Shown here: in pieces, positions 59,515 through 64,000 of the stretch
Numbering within the stretch: the first letter of the stretch is position 1
Layout: every line of letters begins with the position of its first letter
NCBI GenBank assembly: GCA_022813625.1
Contig: JAKLMB010000039.1
Coordinates: 1-64,000 of the forward strand
Length of the DNA stretch: 64,000 bases
Source of the DNA: Aaosphaeria pasadenensis
Lineage: Eukaryota > Ascomycota > Dothideomycetes > Pleosporales
Reading direction: 5' to 3'
Position numbers and translations under genes: made by a program
The notes under the pieces: generated by a model
The model's input: the letters and a program-made list of their open reading frames with translations, nothing else
What the model was told of the DNA's origin: nothing
Databases searched by the model: none

Positions 59515-60811
59515 ATCTTCTCAATTCTCGATTCCCCACTACCTCCAGGCTCTCTCTCCATCTCCTCTCTTGGAAATTCCGCAACCCTGATCTGTAGAGG
59601 AAAGTGGTTGTTTGGGTTGAGGTTGGAGCAAATCTGACGCTTCGATCTATGTTTAGGCAAAACCGGGCCCTCAATAAATCTTGGACGAAAATAACGACAC
59701 GAGAAGTCGGGTCGATTTTCCCAATCATCAGGCGTGATGTGTTTGATGATTCTGACGAAAGGGGTATACAATGACGATTTCCATTTACGCTAGAGTCAGT
59801 CCACTTGATTTAAAAAGAAAAGAATAATTTATCCTATAAAAACCCGTAAATGTTAAGAAACATCCCTGGGTGACTGATTGTAATTGCATATGTATGTATG
59901 TACCTTAGGTAGGTACCTAAGGTACTCATGGGACGAAATAGCATTACACATGGAAATTGCACACTACTATAACGTCGGCGTTTGCTCACCATCTGTTCCC
60001 TCCCGTTTCTCCCATTCTCCGGCCGGCTTGCTTGAGTGTGTGTGGGTATGTGTGCGTGACATGTTATCATCGCCTGTTCTGTATATAATAGTATAAGTAA
60101 TAACATTAGTTGGATATATTGTTGGGGAGGCCGAAAGCGGAGCTTGGTGAGCCCCTCCAAGCACGTGCTTTCGTCATTTTTTTCTCTTCATTTCTTTTTC
60201 AACTAACCATAGTAATCAACTCTTAATTGAGGATTGTCCTATCGCCGCTTAGGGAGAAGCTGTGGCGCGTCGAGTTCAGCCACAGATGGCGGGCCAGTCG
60301 GCAGAGGGGTTGGTCGGGGTCTTGCATCATGTCCCGCTTCTCTCATCAATACTCGGACTAGGAGGTAATTTTCTAAATCTCTCAGTCACGGCCTTTGGCG
60401 CGACTCTTTGACTCACGGTGGGAAGGAAGATTAGCTAAACACTCATCCGACTAAAGCTTTAAATAAAGTCAATATCGTCTCTTGTTAACTCGTAGTCCAT
60501 TCATTGATATTCAAATAGCTCCGTAACAATCTCCTGCGTTGCAATTGCTCACTCTTTTTGACGTTCGATAATCCTCGTCATAGCCAATACATACACCCAC
60601 TCCTCCACTCCACCCCTCCGCACCCAACTCAACTTTCTTTCCTACACCCTACTCCTCATTGACAGCCTCTCTGTCTAAACGTATTTCTCCCTCTCCTCAT
60701 CCTAGATCCTAGAGCGTGCATTTAACGAAGACAGACATATTCTTAATCGATCACGCCAGAAGCAAAAACCTCCACCCGACACTTCCATACTGCTTGCACA
60801 CAACCCACAAG
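59515..60811. other. Intergenic stretch G6PD to PGDH
   Basis: About 1.3 kb. A 24-bp near-perfect inverted repeat of GTACC/TAAGG words is at 59901-59924. The last ~200 bp is a CT-rich leader. No gene seen. Confidence 0.5.
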
Positions 60812-62423
60812 ATGTCGCCCCCTCAAGACATTGCAGGCAGCCTCGCGCGCACCGTTTCGAACTCCCTTTCTCTAAGCACCAGCCCTACTCTCGCATTCCA
60901 TAGCCCGCCCACGAGCTTCCGTGCCCCTCCTCCCGGCAGTTACAACGATGGCCGCTCCGGAAGTGTGGCCGCACCGTTCTTGCCTTCGAAGCAATTGAAG
61001 CCATTCGACACAAAGGATATCAAAGTACTATTGTTGGAAAATGTCAACCAGGCTGGCGTGGAAATCCTCAAGGAGCAGGGCTACCAGGTCGAGACTTTGA
61101 AGAGCAGTCTTCCCGAGGATCAGTTGATCGAGAAGATCCGCGATGTCCAGGTCATTGGAATCCGATCGAAGACGAAGCTTACCGAGAGAATCCTCAAGGA
61201 GGCTAAGAACTTGATTGTTATTGGATGCTTCTGTATCGGCACCAACCAGGTGGACCTCCAATTTGCTGCCTCGCAGGGTATTGCCGTCTTCAACTCCCCC
61301 TTCAGCAACTCGAGATCGGTCGCCGAGCTCGTCATTTCTGAGATCATCGCTCTTGCGCGCCAGCTGACGGACCGATCCATGGAACTCCACAATGGAACCT
61401 GGAACAAGGTCAGCAAGGGCTGCTGGGAGATTCGTGGAAAGACCTTGGGTATAGTCGGCTACGGACACATTGGTAGCCAATTGTCCGTTCTGGCAGAGGC
61501 CATGGGTATGTCGGTGATCTACTACGATGTGTTGACCATGATGGGCTTGGGAACGGCGAGACAGGTGACTAGCTTGAGCGATCTGCTCGAACAGGCAGAC
61601 TTCGTATCTCTCCACGTTCCGGAAACCGGGGATACCAAGAACCTTATCGGAAAGACTGAGTTGGAGACGATGAAGCAAGGGTCATACTTGCTCAACAATG
61701 CCCGTGGCACTGTCGTTGACATTCCAGCGCTTATCGAGGCCATGCGCAGCGGCCACATCGCCGGTGCTGCGCTCGACGTGTACCCCAACGAGCCCGGAGG
61801 CAACGGTGACTACTTCACCAACGATCTCAACACCTGGACCAAAGACCTCCGTAGCTTGAAGAACTTGATCCTTACGCCTCACATTGGTGGCAGCACCGAG
61901 GAAGCACAGAGCGCAATCGGAGCAGAGGTCAGCACTGCGCTCGTCCGCTACGTCAACGAGGGTATCACCCTGGGAGCCGTCAACTTGCCAGAGGTCAACC
62001 TCCGCTCTTTGACATTGGATGAACCGAACTCGGTCCGTGTGATTTACATTCACAAGAACGTCCCCGGTGTGCTTGGTCAAGGTAAGTCATATGCAAACTG
62101 ATGGGTGAAGATGATGAGCTGACAAAATGCTACAGTGAATAGGGTCCTGGTCAACCACAACATCGAGAAGCAGATGTCTGATTCAAGAGGCGATGTGAGT
62201 TATTCCGGGCGTCAACTATCGAAGCACTGAACTGATTGTTAATGAATAGGTTGCCTACCTCATGGCTGATATCAGCGACGTCAAGGAGGCAGAACTCAAG
62301 GATCTCTACGAGTCCCTCGAAGCACTTGCTCGTAAGTCTACCACGCCACATAGAGCATCATGTAACGAATACTAACCTATATCTTTCTCTTTAGCTCGCA
62401 TCCGTACACGTGTGCTGTACTAG
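60812..62423 (+). CDS. SER33: D-3-phosphoglycerate dehydrogenase, 479 aa
   Basis: First step of serine synthesis from 3-phosphoglycerate, NAD-dependent. Four exons: 60812-62081, 62136-62194, 62250-62331, 62395-62423. A ~60-residue Ser/Pro-rich N-terminal extension precedes the domain (DIKVLLLENVNQAGVEIL). VIGIRSKTKLTERIL and GCFCIGTNQVDL mark the substrate side. The Rossmann motif is GIVGYGHIGSQLS. Catalytic residues are in LNNARGTVVD and LTPHIGGSTEEAQ. The C-terminus is an ACT domain (IYIHKNVPGVLG, then VAYLMADISDV) for serine feedback, ending RIRTRVLY. The open frame extends upstream without an ATG, so ATG 60812 is the start. Confidence 0.96.
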
Positions 62424-64000
62424 ACAACTGCCATCGTGCAACTGTCCTCACATCGAATAAGAAATTTCCCTTTCATGCCTTCTTCAACCGAAGGCCAAAA
62501 ATGGACCAAAAAAGCATTTCCACATGGCGTTCAACCATCACGGCCCAAAAAAAATGAAAGCAGCAACTTTCGAATACGTACAGGCGGGTGATGTTTCTTT
62601 TATACCTATTAAAAATGGGAGGAAATCGGGCGTAAATATGGGTGTTTTCCTCTCCTCTTGTCTTTCCATTCCTACTTATACAATATAATTATCACTAGAC
62701 GGATAATTCATCATCATCACTGTTATTTATACTCTCCACACACCTCCCAATGACAAAAAGCAAATACATCACACTCGCACAACATGATCAAGACAAGACA
62801 GTTCACGTAGGAACTCGCCAACCAATCCATGCGCACCCAACAACGCAATGCATGAAGACGCACACACACGCGGGGGGAGGTCGCACAACAGCGTATCGGG
62901 ATGAACAATGGCGACTCCATCCCATGCAGGTACCGAGGCTTGGCGACGCTGGAACGCGTATGTGCGACTTCTCTCGCTATTCAAACGTGCCAGCCAGCCA
63001 GCCAGCCAGACAGACGTCTACGGGGTTTTGTTCTTCAAGTCTAAAGGGTACATGGAGTAGCTTCAACACTACCAACCTGTATGTTTTCCAACCGGTGGCG
63101 GATAGGGAGAAGAATGTGGTTATTAATACATCCATTTCACTATGTTGGTTCGTAGAGTAGGCGGTGAGCGCCCGCATCTCAGTAGTAATCATACAAAAAA
63201 TATACTAAAGGTATTCGAGACTAACTGCCTCCCGCACACATCTTCACACACTCGATGCAGTACTCTTCCCGCCCCCGAGCCAGTTTTTCGAAGGAAACAT
63301 GCACCTACCTTCGTTCTTGATGTTAGATGGTTGAGATACAGTCTATGTATACAGTATGGGTAACGTAAGCACACCCGTCCCGTCGCAAAGGGGAAAATAG
63401 GGAATCTGAAACGTGAGACGGAGAAGATCATTAGGGGGTGTTGCATTTGATAGGTTGGCGGAGATGGAGCCGCGTGTGTGTAAGTGCTGGCTTATTACTT
63501 TCCTCCTCCGCATCTTACTTCGATGTTTCGATGGAAGTAGTCCGTATGTTTGTGTAAGACGTCCGTTTGTACGCCTAAACGGCGTTTTGAAGATCACGAA
63601 TGAGAAAAGGTAGGTTTTAGACATTGGAGATGGCGCAGGAACGGTATGTACCAGATCCCGTCTGTGGATGGATAGGCTGGGGATCGAGTAAGACAGGAAG
63701 TATGTATGATGAACGGTAGTTAGTGGTCGAATGGGAATCCCCGTATCCTGTATCCTGTATCCAGTAGAGTTAGGTAGTGCCATAGTGGTGGTTGGCTGCT
63801 TTGGGACGGCGCGGCGCATGCAGGTCGCAGGGAGCTTGCATACTGGTGAGACAGGTTAAGACCTCCTTATTTCTCTTTTTCTTTCTTTTTCCTTTCTTTT
63901 CTTCCGCATTCGCCTTTGTTGGTGGATGGGGAGTCACTAGTTGGCTTACTTCTGCTGTCCGTCTGTCGAACTACTTGATTGACAGTTTGGTCGATTGATT
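62424..64000. other. 3' flank to window end, no gene seen
   Basis: About 1.6 kb with short random-looking frames only. A short cagc tandem run is at 62988-63008. Confidence 0.5.

Overview
The window looks like nuclear DNA of a filamentous ascomycete (Pezizomycotina). The evidence is that most genes are broken by short introns of about 50-70 bp with GTAAGT/GTATGT-type donors and CTAAC-like branch points. The left edge also holds an AT-saturated, RIP-like block and a heterokaryon-incompatibility (HET) gene. I cannot fix the class from sequence alone; Leotiomycetes or a relative is only a guess. I rebuilt exon structures by hand from frame continuity, splice signals and family conservation.

Left end (1-7.2 kb) is an accessory island. 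It has an AT-rich degenerate block, a 26-bp tandem repeat, a duplicated segment, an intact HET-domain gene, and a broken gene with a zinc-ribbon-like start, a P-loop NTPase, a nuclease-like domain and a coiled coil (Crinkler-type architecture). Most of its stops look like glutamine codons changed by C-to-T mutation.

From 7.3 kb on the window is ordinary core genome: peptidyl-tRNA hydrolase, RAD14/XPA, a YTP1-like membrane protein, SWI5, a sucrose/alpha-glucoside (GPH-type) transporter, NAP1, FAP7, HAM1/ITPase, a cytochrome P450-like protein without the heme-cysteine loop, ribosomal protein S1, a small Ser/Pro-rich protein, URC1 (GTP cyclohydrolase II-like), ELF1, uracil phosphoribosyltransferase, a WAPL-domain cohesin regulator, a Rheb GTPase, seryl-tRNA synthetase, ribosomal protein L33 (L35Ae), glucose-6-phosphate dehydrogenase and D-3-phosphoglycerate dehydrogenase. 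Long stretches at 29.8-34.7 kb and 53.3-57.3 kb hold no gene I can support.

Functional links: URC1 and the uracil phosphoribosyltransferase flank ELF1 within 5 kb, which suggests a small uracil-salvage/catabolism neighbourhood. RAD14 and SWI5 are separated only by the YTP1-like gene. HET and the broken NTPase-nuclease gene form a conflict-type island at the repeat-rich edge. Structural curiosities include a 4-nt micro-exon in the seryl-tRNA synthetase gene, an 11-nt micro-exon in RPL33, an exon consisting only of ATG in ELF1 and a 38-nt intron in the WAPL gene.
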